This document shows, one piece after another, positions 9,507 to 18,140 of a stretch of 64,000 bases of DNA; position 1 is the first letter of the stretch; the number at the start of each line of letters is the position of its first letter. This stretch comes from Microbacterium ureisolvens (GTDB lineage Bacteria > Actinomycetota > Actinomycetes > Actinomycetales > Microbacteriaceae). The translations under genes were made by a program, and so were the position numbers. The stretch spans positions 1 through 64,000 of the forward strand of contig NZ_JAEUAX010000008.1 of assembly GCF_019511645.1 (NCBI RefSeq), given 5' to 3'. Under the pieces are notes generated by a model. It was not told the origin of the DNA, searched no databases, and saw only the letters and a list, made by a program, of their open reading frames with translations.

Positions 9507-10360
9507 GTGCGCGGTTGAGCGTCGTGATCCCGGCCCACAATGAGGCCGCGGTCATCGATCGCGTGCTCGCGGCGCTGTGCGTGTCTCCGCGGCGGGACGA
9601 GTTCGAGATCGTCGTCGCCGCCAACGGCTGCACCGACGACACCGTCCCGCGGGCGCGTTCGTACGCCGGTGTCGTCGTGGTCGAGACGCCTCGCGCGTCG
9701 AAGATCGCGGCTCTGCAGGCGGGCGATGACGCAGCATCCGTCTTTCCGCGCGTCTATCTCGACGCCGACGTGCAGATCGACCCCGATGCGCTCATCGCGC
9801 TGGCCGATGCGCTCGAGGCGCCCGGCGTCGAGGTGGCCTCGCCGCGGCTGCACGTGGACACCTCCGCGGCGTCGTGGCTGGTGCGCCAGCACTACCGGAT
9901 CTGGGAGCTCAGCGACTACCGCCGCCGCGGGCACATCGGCTCGGGCGTCTACGCGATGACCAGCGACGGCCGCGACCGGTTCGGGGACTGGCCCGACGTG
10001 ATCGCCGACGACCGGTTCGTGCAGCAGCTGTTCGCACCCGGCGAGCGCGCGACGCTCGCCGGCCACACCTTCACGGTGCGCTCGGCAGCCGACATGCGCG
10101 CGCACCTGCGCCGCTCAGTGCGCATCGCGCGCGGCAACCGCGAGCTGCCCGACCGCGTGCAGCACGAGGATGCCGAACGACCGACGGCGGGCAGCCGCGG
10201 GGGCCTGGTTCGACGGGTCGCCGCACGCCCGCGCCTGTGGGTGCCATTCGCCGTCTACTGCGTCAGCTGGACGCTTCCCAACGTGCTCGCCCGCCGCGAC
10301 ATCGCCCGCGCGCGCACCTCGACCTGGAACCGCGACGACACGAGCCGGGTGATGGCATGA
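9503..10360 (+). CDS. Family 2 glycosyltransferase
   Basis: 285 aa. GTG at 9503 overlaps the stop of the polymerase gene (GTGA). GT-A signs: LSVVIPAHNEAAVIDRVL at the N terminus, NGCTDDT, and a metal-binding YLDADVQ motif near residue 90. The C-terminal 30-40 residues are hydrophobic/aromatic and may touch the membrane. Donor and acceptor unknown. Confidence 0.85.
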   Translation: MSARLSVVIPAHNEAAVIDRVLAALCVSPRRDEFEIVVAANGCTDDTVPRARSYAGVVVVETPRASKIAALQAGDDAASVFPRVYLDADVQIDPDALIALADALEAPGVEVASPRLHVDTSAASWLVRQHYRIWELSDYRRRGHIGSGVYAMTSDGRDRFGDWPDVIADDRFVQQLFAPGERATLAGHTFTVRSAADMRAHLRRSVRIARGNRELPDRVQHEDAERPTAGSRGGLVRRVAARPRLWVPFAVYCVSWTLPNVLARRDIARARTSTWNRDDTSRVMA

Positions 10361-11223
10361 CAAGAAGACGCACAGCGACGATCACGACGATCGGGCTGCT
10401 CCTCGGACTGCTCACCGCGTGTGCGGCGGCACCCGTGCCGGAGCCGGTCGACCTCGCGGAGCTCGAGACGAGCCCCGGGATCGGCGACGTCGCGACGATC
10501 GGCGCCCTCGGCGATTCGATGACCCTCGGGGTGAACGCGTGCGCCGAGCCCGGCCGCTGCATGGCGGCGAGCTGGGCGACCGGGGACGACCCCGCCGTCG
10601 GCTCGATCGCGATGCGGGTCGGTGCGGCGTCGGGCACGGTTCCCGAGACGGTCAACTCCGCGAAGGACGGCGGCACCGTCGCCGACGCGGTCGCCCGCGT
10701 CGACGAGGTGATCGCCGCCCAGCCTGAGCTCGTGCTCGTGCTGCTCGGCGGCAACGACGTGTGCGACGCCGACGTCGAGGGCATGACGAGCGTCGACGAC
10801 TTCCGCGCCTCGTATACCGCCCTGCTCGCCGCGCTGAGCGAGGGCCTGCCCGAGGCGCGTGTGCTCGCCCTGTCGATCCCCGACCTGTACCACCTGTGGG
10901 AGGTCGGCCGCGATGACGCGGGCACCCGGCAGGTCTGGGACAGCAGTCCGTCGTGCAGCAACCTGCTGGGCGACGCGGCCGCGACCGACGCGGCCTCCAC
11001 CGAGCGTCGCGAGGCCGTCGCGGCCCGCACCGTCGAGCTCAACGCGGTCATCGCCGAGGTCTGCGCAGCCGACGCCGCCTGCACCTCGGACGGCGGCGCC
11101 GTCTTCGACTACGAGTTCTCACCGGACGAGATCTCGGCGATCGACCACTTCCACCCGTCTGTGGCGGGTCAGCAGGTGATCGCCGAGATCGCCTGGAACA
11201 CCCTCGTGGAGGCCGCATCATGA
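10357..11223 (+). CDS. SGNH/GDSL hydrolase lipoprotein
   Basis: 288 aa, ATG at 10357 overlapping the stop of the upstream GT2. A lipobox LTAC places the lipid on Cys22, so the enzyme sits outside the membrane. SGNH blocks are visible: GDS (Ser54), GGND near 130, and DHFHPS near the end with the catalytic His. Such enzymes add or remove acyl groups on sugars. Inside a polysaccharide operon it is most likely a glycan O-acyl esterase or transferase acting on the exported chain. Confidence 0.85.
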   Translation: MTRRRTATITTIGLLLGLLTACAAAPVPEPVDLAELETSPGIGDVATIGALGDSMTLGVNACAEPGRCMAASWATGDDPAVGSIAMRVGAASGTVPETVNSAKDGGTVADAVARVDEVIAAQPELVLVLLGGNDVCDADVEGMTSVDDFRASYTALLAALSEGLPEARVLALSIPDLYHLWEVGRDDAGTRQVWDSSPSCSNLLGDAAATDAASTERREAVAARTVELNAVIAEVCAADAACTSDGGAVFDYEFSPDEISAIDHFHPSVAGQQVIAEIAWNTLVEAAS

Positions 11224-12164
11224 CCACGCTCCTCGTCGCGATCTCGGGCGGCCACCTCACGCAACTCACGATGCTCGCCCCGCGCGTCGCCGACGGCGAC
11301 GACGTGGTGTGGCTCACCGACGACACCGCCCAGAGCCGGTCGCTGCTCGCGGGGCAGACGGTGTACCACGTGCCCACCCGGCCGCCCCGCGACTACGCCG
11401 GCGTCATGCGCGACACGGGCATCGCCCTCAAGGCGATGAAGGCCCACAAGGTCGACCGCGTGATCAGCACCGGCGCCCAGATCGCCCTGTCGGCGCTCGT
11501 GCCCGCGTCGGCGCGGCGCCTGCCGTTCACGTACATCGAGAGCGCGACGCGCGTCACCGGCATCTCGGCCACGGGCAAGGTGATGGAGCGGGTGCCGTGG
11601 GTCGACCGGTACGTGCAGTACCCGCACGCCGTGAACGCCCGCTGGCGGTACGCGCTGTCGGTGTTCGACGGCTTCCGCGTCGAGCCCGTCGACGACCCCG
11701 CGCCGATCCGCCGGGCCGTGGTCACCGTGGGCGGCAACGGCGACTTCGGGTACCGCCGGCTCGTCGACGGCGCCCGCGCCGCACTCGACGACCTCGACGG
11801 GGACGTCGAGACGCTGTGGCAGGTCGGCGCGACGGACGTGTCGGACCTCCCCCTCGACGCGGTCGCGTCGCTGCCCTCGAGCGAGCTCAGCGCGGCGCTG
11901 CGGCAGGCCGACGTCGTGATCGGACACGCCGGCACGGGCACCGCGCTGGCCGCCCTCGCCGCCGGGAAGGTGCCGGTGCTCGCACCTCGCTCTGTGGAGC
12001 ACGGCGAGCACGTCGACGCCCACCAGCAGGATCTGGCGCGGTTCCTCGGCGACCGGGGGCTCGCGGTGGTGTGCGAAGCGGACGCGATCCGTCCGTCGAT
12101 CCTCGACACCGCACGGCACTGGCGCGCGGTGCAGTCAGAACACTTGGCGCCCGTTCCGCTCTGA
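11220..12164 (+). CDS. Glycosyltransferase, fused Alg14/Alg13-like (MurG family)
   Basis: 314 aa, ATG at 11220 overlapping the upstream stop. The N-terminal half matches Alg14 (LLVAISGGHLTQL, STGAQIALSAL) and the C-terminal half Alg13/MurG (AVVTVGGNGDFGY, ADVVIGHAGTGTALAALAAGKVPVLAPR). In many bacteria these are two subunits (for example pneumococcal CpsF/CpsG-type pairs); here they are one chain. The protein probably adds the second sugar to the polyprenyl-linked primer. Confidence 0.85.
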   Translation: MTTLLVAISGGHLTQLTMLAPRVADGDDVVWLTDDTAQSRSLLAGQTVYHVPTRPPRDYAGVMRDTGIALKAMKAHKVDRVISTGAQIALSALVPASARRLPFTYIESATRVTGISATGKVMERVPWVDRYVQYPHAVNARWRYALSVFDGFRVEPVDDPAPIRRAVVTVGGNGDFGYRRLVDGARAALDDLDGDVETLWQVGATDVSDLPLDAVASLPSSELSAALRQADVVIGHAGTGTALAALAAGKVPVLAPRSVEHGEHVDAHQQDLARFLGDRGLAVVCEADAIRPSILDTARHWRAVQSEHLAPVPL

Positions 12165-12205
12165 GCCGCGGCATCCCATCGCGACAGCAACCTGGAGGTC
12201 CGCAC

Positions 12206-13189
12206 GTGCCGAGCACTGACGTCACCGTCGTCATCGTCAACTACGAGACCCGCGATGACACCATCGCGTGCGTCGCGTCGGTGCTCGAGCACGCCGGGAG
12301 CCTGAACGAGCAGGTGGTCGTGGTCGACAACGGCTCCCGCGACGGCAGCGCCGCGGCGCTGCGCGCCGCGCACCCGGGCATCGACGTGGTGGAAGCCGGC
12401 GAGAACCTCGGGTTCGCCCGCGCCGTGAATCGCGGTGCGGCGGTGGCACGCGGCGAGTTCGTGCTGTTGCTCAACCCCGACGCCGTCATGCTCGAGGACT
12501 CGCTCCCCCGCATGATCGCCTTCGCCCGCGAGAACCCGCAGTACCGCATCGTGGGCGGGCGCACGCTGCGCGAAGACCTCACGCTCGAGCCGTCGTCGTG
12601 CTGGGGCGCCCCGACGCTGTGGTCGCTCACCATGTACGCCACGATGCTGTCGACCGTGTTCAAGCGCTCGCGCGTGTTCGACCCGGAGTCGCTGGGCCCG
12701 TGGCCGCGCGACACGATCCGCGAGGTCCCCATCATCACCGGGTGTCTGCTGCTCATCCGCCGCGAGGACTTCGCGAAGCTCGGCGGCATGGACGAGGACT
12801 TCTTCCTCTACGGGGAGGACGCCGAGTTCAGCATGCGGGCCGCCGCGCGCGGCATGGCGCGGGTCGTGTATCCCCCCGCCGCGATCATCCACACCGTGGG
12901 CGGGTCGTCGGCGGGATCATCGAAGGGCTCGATGGTGCTGGCCGGAAAGGTCACCTACCTCGAGAAGACCTGGCCGCCACGGCGGGCCGCCGTCGGCGTG
13001 CTGCTGCTGAAGACCGGCGTCGCCGTGCGCGCCGCACTCGAGGCGGCGACCCGGCGCCCGAATCGGCCGTGGTCGACGGTCTGGCGCCGCCGCGCGGATT
13101 GGGGCTCGGGCTACCCCCACGCGGAGGCGGCGCTGTTCGGCCGTCCGCTGCCGCAGCCCGCCGCCGAGAGTCCCACTCCCGCTCGTTAG
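12206..13189 (+). CDS. Rhamnosyltransferase-like family 2 glycosyltransferase
   Basis: 327 aa from the GTG at 12206 with GGAGG about seven bases upstream. The N terminus VTVVIVNYETRDDTIACV, NGSRDGS, the NPDAVML metal site near residue 92 and FFLYGEDAEFSMRAA follow the WbbL/GumK-like rhamnosyltransferase pattern. The C-terminal 100 residues are basic and probably contact the membrane. Last gene of the rightward operon begun at 6957. Confidence 0.85.
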   Translation: MPSTDVTVVIVNYETRDDTIACVASVLEHAGSLNEQVVVVDNGSRDGSAAALRAAHPGIDVVEAGENLGFARAVNRGAAVARGEFVLLLNPDAVMLEDSLPRMIAFARENPQYRIVGGRTLREDLTLEPSSCWGAPTLWSLTMYATMLSTVFKRSRVFDPESLGPWPRDTIREVPIITGCLLLIRREDFAKLGGMDEDFFLYGEDAEFSMRAAARGMARVVYPPAAIIHTVGGSSAGSSKGSMVLAGKVTYLEKTWPPRRAAVGVLLLKTGVAVRAALEAATRRPNRPWSTVWRRRADWGSGYPHAEAALFGRPLPQPAAESPTPAR

Positions 13190-13205
13190 GGGACGGCGCT
13201 CCCGC

Positions 13206-13239
13206 GCCGGCACGGCGCGCGCGCCCGGGCGGTGCCGGC
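13206..13239. terminator. Hairpin between convergent glycosyltransferase genes
   Basis: Arms GCCGGCAC at 13206-13213 and GTGCCGGC at 13232-13239, with a very GC-rich 18-nt spacer, between a rightward operon end and a leftward gene end. No T tract. Confidence 0.4.
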
Positions 13240-13244
13240 ATGGG

Positions 13245-14435
13245 CTACCGCGGGGCGGGAACCCCCGCCGCGTCGCCACGGGTGAACGTGCCGTCGTCAG
13301 CTGCGGCGGAGGGCGCAGCATCCGTCTCCCCCAGCACCCACGTGCGCACCGACCCGATGAAGCGGGAGATGTCGAACTCGGCGGCGCGCGCCCGCGCGGC
13401 GGCGGGATCGATGCGATCGAGGCCCGCCACGGCCGCGGCGAGCTCGACGGGGTCGTCGGGGTCGACCGTGAAGCCGGTCACGCCGTCGACCACGGACTCG
13501 GCGGCTCCGCCCACGCGGTTCACGATGACGGGGCATCCGGCGGCCATCGCCTCGACGGGGATGATGCCGAAGTCCTCCACCGGCGGGAACACGAACGCGA
13601 GGGCGCGCTGGAACAGCGCCCGCATGAGGGCGTCCGACACGAAGCCGAGCATGTGCACGGGCACCGACGCCGACTCGGCGAGCGCCTGCAGGTTGTCGCG
13701 CTCGGGTCCGGTGCCCGCCACCACCACCGGCACCCCCAGGCGGTCGCCCATGCGGATCACCGCGTCATGGCGCTTGTACGGAACAAGGCGCGACGCCGCC
13801 ATGAGATAACCGCGCTCGGGCAGGGCTTCGAGCACCGCCGTCTCCTCAGCGGTGAGCGCCTCGGCCCAGTCGCCGCCGTCGATGATCTCGCGCGCCTTCA
13901 CCGGCGGGTGGATCACCCGCGCGTCGCGGCCCCACGAACGCTGGATGCGCCGGCGCACGAACTCGCTGTTCGCAGCCAGATCGCCGGCGTACCGAGCCGC
14001 GTCGCGGTCGACGCGCTTGAGCACGCTGCGGGCGGCGGCCAGCGCCGGGGAGCTCCCGCGCCCGTCGAGCTCGGGCTCCCACAGGTAACGCGCCGGAGAG
14101 TGCACGTACGAGAACTTCGGCACCCCGGAGCGGCGCGTGCCGAAGTCGCAGTGGTGCGCGAAGACGTAGCTGCTGGTGAGCACCCAGTCCGGCCGTGCGC
14201 CGACCTTCGCCGCGCGCCACGTCGCCGGCATGAGGGGCAGCCCCATCGCCTTGTGGTGGCGCAGCGGCGTGCGCGCCATCCACGATTCGTGCACCGTGCT
14301 GCGGGGGAACCGCTCGCCGTCGTCGCTCCACAGGGCGAACATGCGCGAGTCGGGCAGAGCCGTGCGGAACGCGTCGAGCACCTGTTCGGCGCCGCCAGAG
14401 CGTTCGATCCATTCCTGAACGATGAGACCAGACAT
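13245..14435 (-). CDS. Family 4 glycosyltransferase
   Basis: 396 aa, ATG at 14435 with GAGAGG upstream. N-terminal EWIERSGGAEQVLDAF is the start typical of mannosyltransferase-like GT4 enzymes. The C-terminal domain shows ASRLVPYKRHDAVI, VAGTGPERDNL and the PPVEDFGIIPVEAMAAGCPVI donor-binding EX7E motif, then NRVGGAAESVVDGVTGF. Donor probably GDP-mannose or a similar sugar by family resemblance only. Confidence 0.88.
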   Translation of the reverse strand: MSGLIVQEWIERSGGAEQVLDAFRTALPDSRMFALWSDDGERFPRSTVHESWMARTPLRHHKAMGLPLMPATWRAAKVGARPDWVLTSSYVFAHHCDFGTRRSGVPKFSYVHSPARYLWEPELDGRGSSPALAAARSVLKRVDRDAARYAGDLAANSEFVRRRIQRSWGRDARVIHPPVKAREIIDGGDWAEALTAEETAVLEALPERGYLMAASRLVPYKRHDAVIRMGDRLGVPVVVAGTGPERDNLQALAESASVPVHMLGFVSDALMRALFQRALAFVFPPVEDFGIIPVEAMAAGCPVIVNRVGGAAESVVDGVTGFTVDPDDPVELAAAVAGLDRIDPAAARARAAEFDISRFIGSVRTWVLGETDAAPSAAADDGTFTRGDAAGVPAPR

Positions 14436-14461
14436 GAGTCATACGACCTCTCGGGTGAGTG

Positions 14462-15985
14462 TCAGTACGCGCCGTCGCTATGGAGGACGGCCTTGACGGT
14501 CTTGGCCAGCACGACGATGTCTCCCGTGATCGACCAGTTCTCGACGTAGTACAGATCCAGCCGCACGCTGTCTTCCCACGAGAGGTTGGAGCGGCCGTTG
14601 ACCTGCCAGAGCCCGGTGATGCCGGGGCGCGTGAGCAGCCGGCGGCTGACCGGCCCCTCGTACTGCTCGACCTCGCTCGGCAGCGGCGGACGCGGGCCGA
14701 CGAGGCTCATGTCGCCGCGCAGCACGTTCCACAGCTGGGGCAGCTCGTCGAGTGAGTAGGCCCGGAGGAACCGGCCGACGCGGGTGACCCGCGGGTCGTC
14801 CTTCATCTTGAACAGCACGCCGTTGCCCTCGTCGAGCGCTTTGAGCTGCGCCAGCCGGGCTTCGGCGTCGACGACCATGGAGCGGAACTTGAGCATCGTG
14901 AACCGCGTGCCGTGCGCGCCGACCCGCTCCTGCCGGAAGACCACGGGACCCGGGCTGTCGAGGCGGACGGCCACCGCGATCACGGCGAACACGGGCGCCA
15001 GCAGCACCAGGGCGACCGTGACGATCGACACGTCGAAGAGGCGCTTCACCACGTGGCTGTAGCCCGAGTACCGCGGCAGGTCGACGTGCACCATCGGGAG
15101 GCCGTTGATGGGCCGCATGTGGATGCGCGGGCCCGCCACATCGGTGAGCCGCGACATCAGGATGAGCTCGACCTGCGAGTTCTCGAGATCCCATCCGAGC
15201 CGGCGGATCGCATCGTTCCCGCCGGGGAGGCTCCCGGCCACGATGACGGCGCGCGCCCGGCGGTGCTTCGAGACCCGCGCGACGTCGTCGAGCGGGATGA
15301 ACGGCAGCACCGCCGCCGTGGACTCGTCCGCCCGCGGGGTGGCGCCGGGCTCACCGGGCATGCTCACCGCGATGGCGCGATACCCGATGCGGTAGTGGCT
15401 GCGCAGCTGCGACAGCACGCGCAGCACATCTTCCCGCCCGCCGACGACGATCGCGCCCGTCATGCAGCGTCCCGCGCGGCGCAGCGCGTGCAGGTACGTG
15501 CGCCACGCTCCGCGCGCGACGATCAGCAGCACCAAGCCGAGCGGCAGCGCGATCGCGAGATAGCCACGGGCGGTCTGCAGCTGGAGCAGGTAGGCGACGA
15601 TCGCGAAGGCGCCGAACGTGAAGAGCGTCGACTGCAGCACGCGCTGGTACTCGACCATGCCGGTGCCGATGTTGCGCAGCAGCCTGCTGCGGGTCGCGGC
15701 GAGCGCGACCAGCCACACCACGATGAGGGCCAGGCTGGTGAGCGCGTAGGCCACATCGGCCGTCCACCCGCCCGCCGTGCGCACGGGATCGCCGAACCTC
15801 AGGAGCTGGGCGGTGAACACGGCGACCGCGATGGCCGCAGCATCCGTCGCGACCATGCCCCACACCAGGCGGCGCCGCCAGCCCAGCCGGCGCGGCTGCG
15901 GTGCGATCTCAGCGACCGGCGAGAAGAGTTCGACCGGAGACGCCGGCCGAGCGGTGGATCGGAGATCCAGGAAAGCTGATGACAC
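14462..15985 (-). CDS. Polyprenyl-phosphate hexose-1-phosphate transferase (WcaJ/WbaP type), priming enzyme
   Basis: 507 aa from the GTG at 15985 with GGGGGTG upstream; a longer GTG start at 16090 lacks support. Four or five N-terminal helices (about 40-170), a CoA-binding-like Rossmann segment (GAIVVGGREDVLRVL), one more helix near 330, then the catalytic PssA-type domain: KRLFDV, DSPGPVVFRQERVG, MLKFRSM, DDPRVTRVGRFLRAYSLDELPQLWNVLRGDMS, GPRPPLP and GITGLWQVNGRS. All catalytic landmarks are intact. It starts repeat-unit assembly by moving sugar-1-phosphate to undecaprenyl phosphate. Confidence 0.93.
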   Translation of the reverse strand: MSSAFLDLRSTARPASPVELFSPVAEIAPQPRRLGWRRRLVWGMVATDAAAIAVAVFTAQLLRFGDPVRTAGGWTADVAYALTSLALIVVWLVALAATRSRLLRNIGTGMVEYQRVLQSTLFTFGAFAIVAYLLQLQTARGYLAIALPLGLVLLIVARGAWRTYLHALRRAGRCMTGAIVVGGREDVLRVLSQLRSHYRIGYRAIAVSMPGEPGATPRADESTAAVLPFIPLDDVARVSKHRRARAVIVAGSLPGGNDAIRRLGWDLENSQVELILMSRLTDVAGPRIHMRPINGLPMVHVDLPRYSGYSHVVKRLFDVSIVTVALVLLAPVFAVIAVAVRLDSPGPVVFRQERVGAHGTRFTMLKFRSMVVDAEARLAQLKALDEGNGVLFKMKDDPRVTRVGRFLRAYSLDELPQLWNVLRGDMSLVGPRPPLPSEVEQYEGPVSRRLLTRPGITGLWQVNGRSNLSWEDSVRLDLYYVENWSITGDIVVLAKTVKAVLHSDGAY

Positions 15986-16164
15986 GGGCGCACCCCCAAG
16001 AACGCAACCGACATGCAGATCGAGGCCATCGGCCCCAGTGCCCGTCGATGCGATCCCCGCTCGCGAAGGCCACGCTAGCCGCGCCCCCACGCGGAAGCCA
16101 GGGTCGTCACCAGCTGTTTACACAGGCTTCGGGCGCGCGTGACACGCCCGAAACACCGCCCGCG

Positions 16165-17361
16165 TCAGAGGCCGCGGGCGAGCGCGATGATGCGCTCGTG
16201 GCGGGCCGTCCAGGAGTTCGCCTCGACGAAGGCCACGCGCGCTGCCTCGTCGGCAGGCCCCGCCTGCAGCGCCTCATCCACCACGTCGACGAAGTCCGAC
16301 ACCGCGGCCGTGAGCCACACGCGGTCGCTGATGCCGCGCACCGGCGGCAGGTCGATCGACAGCACAGGAAGCCCAGCCGCGAGGTACTCGTAGAGCTTCA
16401 GCGGGCTCATCGCCTCGGTGAGCGGCGTGCGCCGGTGCGCGACCAGCGCGAGGTCGCAGTTGCGCAGGGTCGCGATGAGCTCGGCGCGTCCGACGCTGCC
16501 GTGCACGTGCACGTTGGCGAGCTCCCGGAGCGGGGCGATGTAGGACGCGTCGGGCAGAGGACCCAGCAGCACCGTGTGCACGTCGGGCCGGGCGCGCGCG
16601 AACTCCGCGATCCCCTCGACGTCGAGCCGGCTGTCGAGCGTGCCGACATACACCGCGCGCGATCGGGGCACGCGGGCGAGCCAGGCCGGTTCGCCCGGCG
16701 GCGGCTGCAGCCATTCGGCGGGCTCCACACCGTTCGGGACGACCTCATGCGGGCCCGTGGGTTCGATGCGCTCGAGGATCTGCGCCGAGACCGCAGCGAC
16801 GCCGCGACCGGAGGCCGAGATGCGGCGGTACGCCTCGCGGAACGCCGGCCAGTACTCGCTGCGCCCGGGCGAGCTCAGCCAGTCGTCGCGCGCGAAGAAC
16901 GTCACCTGACGCGTCCAGTCGAAGGGCGAGAAGCCGGCCACGAGCGGGTTGCAGGTGAGCGCCACCGGGTCGCCGAGCCCTCGCCGCTGCGCTTCGCGCC
17001 GCAGCGACGCGTCGTACTCGGCGTACTCCGCCGCGACCTCCGCCGGGTCGAGACGGTCGGAGCGCCGGCGGCGTGCCGGCGAGTGGAGCCAGATCCGATC
17101 GGATGCCGGAAACCTCGCGTCGCGGTCGAGCATCGGCGACATCGCCACGCGAGGCAGCCAGCGGAACGGGTTGGCGACCACCATGCGGCCGACGTTCGGG
17201 CTGCGCATGAGGCTGGAGACGATGCGATCGGGCGGGCGCATCATGCCGCGGCGGACGGCATCCGCATAGGTCTCGAACGAGAAGGTGAACACGAAGTCGT
17301 CGGTGCCTTCGGCTGTGCTGCCCACCGCGCCGCGGCCGATGCGCGAGTCCGCCTCCGTCAC
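16165..17361 (-). CDS. Glycosyltransferase (GT-B, family 1/4-like)
   Basis: 398 aa from the GTG at 17361, which overlaps the stop of the upstream acetyltransferase (GTGA). The C-terminal half has VYVGTLDSRLDVEGI, VLLGPLPDASYI and the SPLKLYEYLAAGLPVLSIDLPP donor-site segment. This pattern occurs in teichuronic acid/TuaH-like glycosyltransferases. Substrate unknown. Together with the next gene it forms a short leftward operon. Confidence 0.82.
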   Translation of the reverse strand: MTEADSRIGRGAVGSTAEGTDDFVFTFSFETYADAVRRGMMRPPDRIVSSLMRSPNVGRMVVANPFRWLPRVAMSPMLDRDARFPASDRIWLHSPARRRRSDRLDPAEVAAEYAEYDASLRREAQRRGLGDPVALTCNPLVAGFSPFDWTRQVTFFARDDWLSSPGRSEYWPAFREAYRRISASGRGVAAVSAQILERIEPTGPHEVVPNGVEPAEWLQPPPGEPAWLARVPRSRAVYVGTLDSRLDVEGIAEFARARPDVHTVLLGPLPDASYIAPLRELANVHVHGSVGRAELIATLRNCDLALVAHRRTPLTEAMSPLKLYEYLAAGLPVLSIDLPPVRGISDRVWLTAAVSDFVDVVDEALQAGPADEAARVAFVEANSWTARHERIIALARGL

Positions 17362-17930
17362 CCCGACACCAGCTCTCTCACCACGCGCGCCGGGGCGCCG
17401 ACCGCGACCGTACGCGGCGGGATGTCGCGCGTCACCACCGCGTTCGCGCCGATGACGGCCTGCTCCCCGATCGTCACGCCGGGCATCACGACGACGTTCT
17501 GGCCGAGCCACGCCCCTCGCCCGATGCGCACGGGACGCGGCTCGGTGAGCGGCTGGTCGCGGATCGGCATGTCAGAGCGGTCGAATCCGTGGCTGTGGTC
17601 GGAGATGTACACCCCGGCGGCGATGCCGACCGCCTCTTCGATGATCACGCTGCGCACCGCCGAGATCGACGCACCGCGCATGCGCACCCGGTCGTGCAGC
17701 TCGATCACGGGACCGGGCTCGTCGCGCGAGGGGACCATGAGCCAGGAGCCGGCGCCGATGAGGACGCCCGCGCCGACCGAGATCTTGTCGGGGTTCGCGA
17801 TGCGCGTGGGCAGCAGGATGCGCGAGCCGTCGCCGAACGACCGGAAGCCGCCGGCCACGAGTCGGCTGTATGCCGAATCCCGCAGACGTTGGGCCCCCAG
17901 CAGAACCCCATACCCATTGATCCGCCCCAC
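17358..17930 (-). CDS. Left-handed beta-helix acetyltransferase
   Basis: 190 aa, GTG at 17930. Hexapeptide repeats (ISVGAGVLIGAGSWLMV, IGRGAWLGQNVVVMPGVTIGEQAVIGANAVVTRDI) followed by VGAPARVVRE, and an ISDHSHGF segment supplying the catalytic His typical of WbbJ/maltose acetyltransferase enzymes. The second enzyme of this type in the locus, so the polymer may be acetylated at two places. Confidence 0.85.
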   Translation of the reverse strand: MGRINGYGVLLGAQRLRDSAYSRLVAGGFRSFGDGSRILLPTRIANPDKISVGAGVLIGAGSWLMVPSRDEPGPVIELHDRVRMRGASISAVRSVIIEEAVGIAAGVYISDHSHGFDRSDMPIRDQPLTEPRPVRIGRGAWLGQNVVVMPGVTIGEQAVIGANAVVTRDIPPRTVAVGAPARVVRELVSG

Positions 17931-18140
17931 GCGGCTCAGAGTAGCCTCCGCGATCCGCGACGCGAGGAGGGTGCCTGAGAGTTAACGCGCGTGTAACAGC
18001 GGCGTCGCTTGCGTCGGCCACTCTGGACCACGAGGGTGCCGCAGTGTCGCCGCTGGATCCGTCGGCCGGCACGGCCATGGGGAATTTTCGGGGACGGACT
18101 CGCGGGACGCACACGGCGTCAGGACCGAGGGGAGTCCGCG
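17931..18140. promoter_or_regulatory. Divergent control region between acetyltransferase and lipid cassette
   Basis: 210 bp. Contains GTTAACGCGCGTGTAAC at 17981-17997, an imperfect inverted repeat (GTTA/TAAC ends) sharing CGTGYAACA with the 6780-6796 site. It is the only strongly A/T-containing stretch of the gap and is a plausible operator. The promoter cores could not be fixed. Confidence 0.4.
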
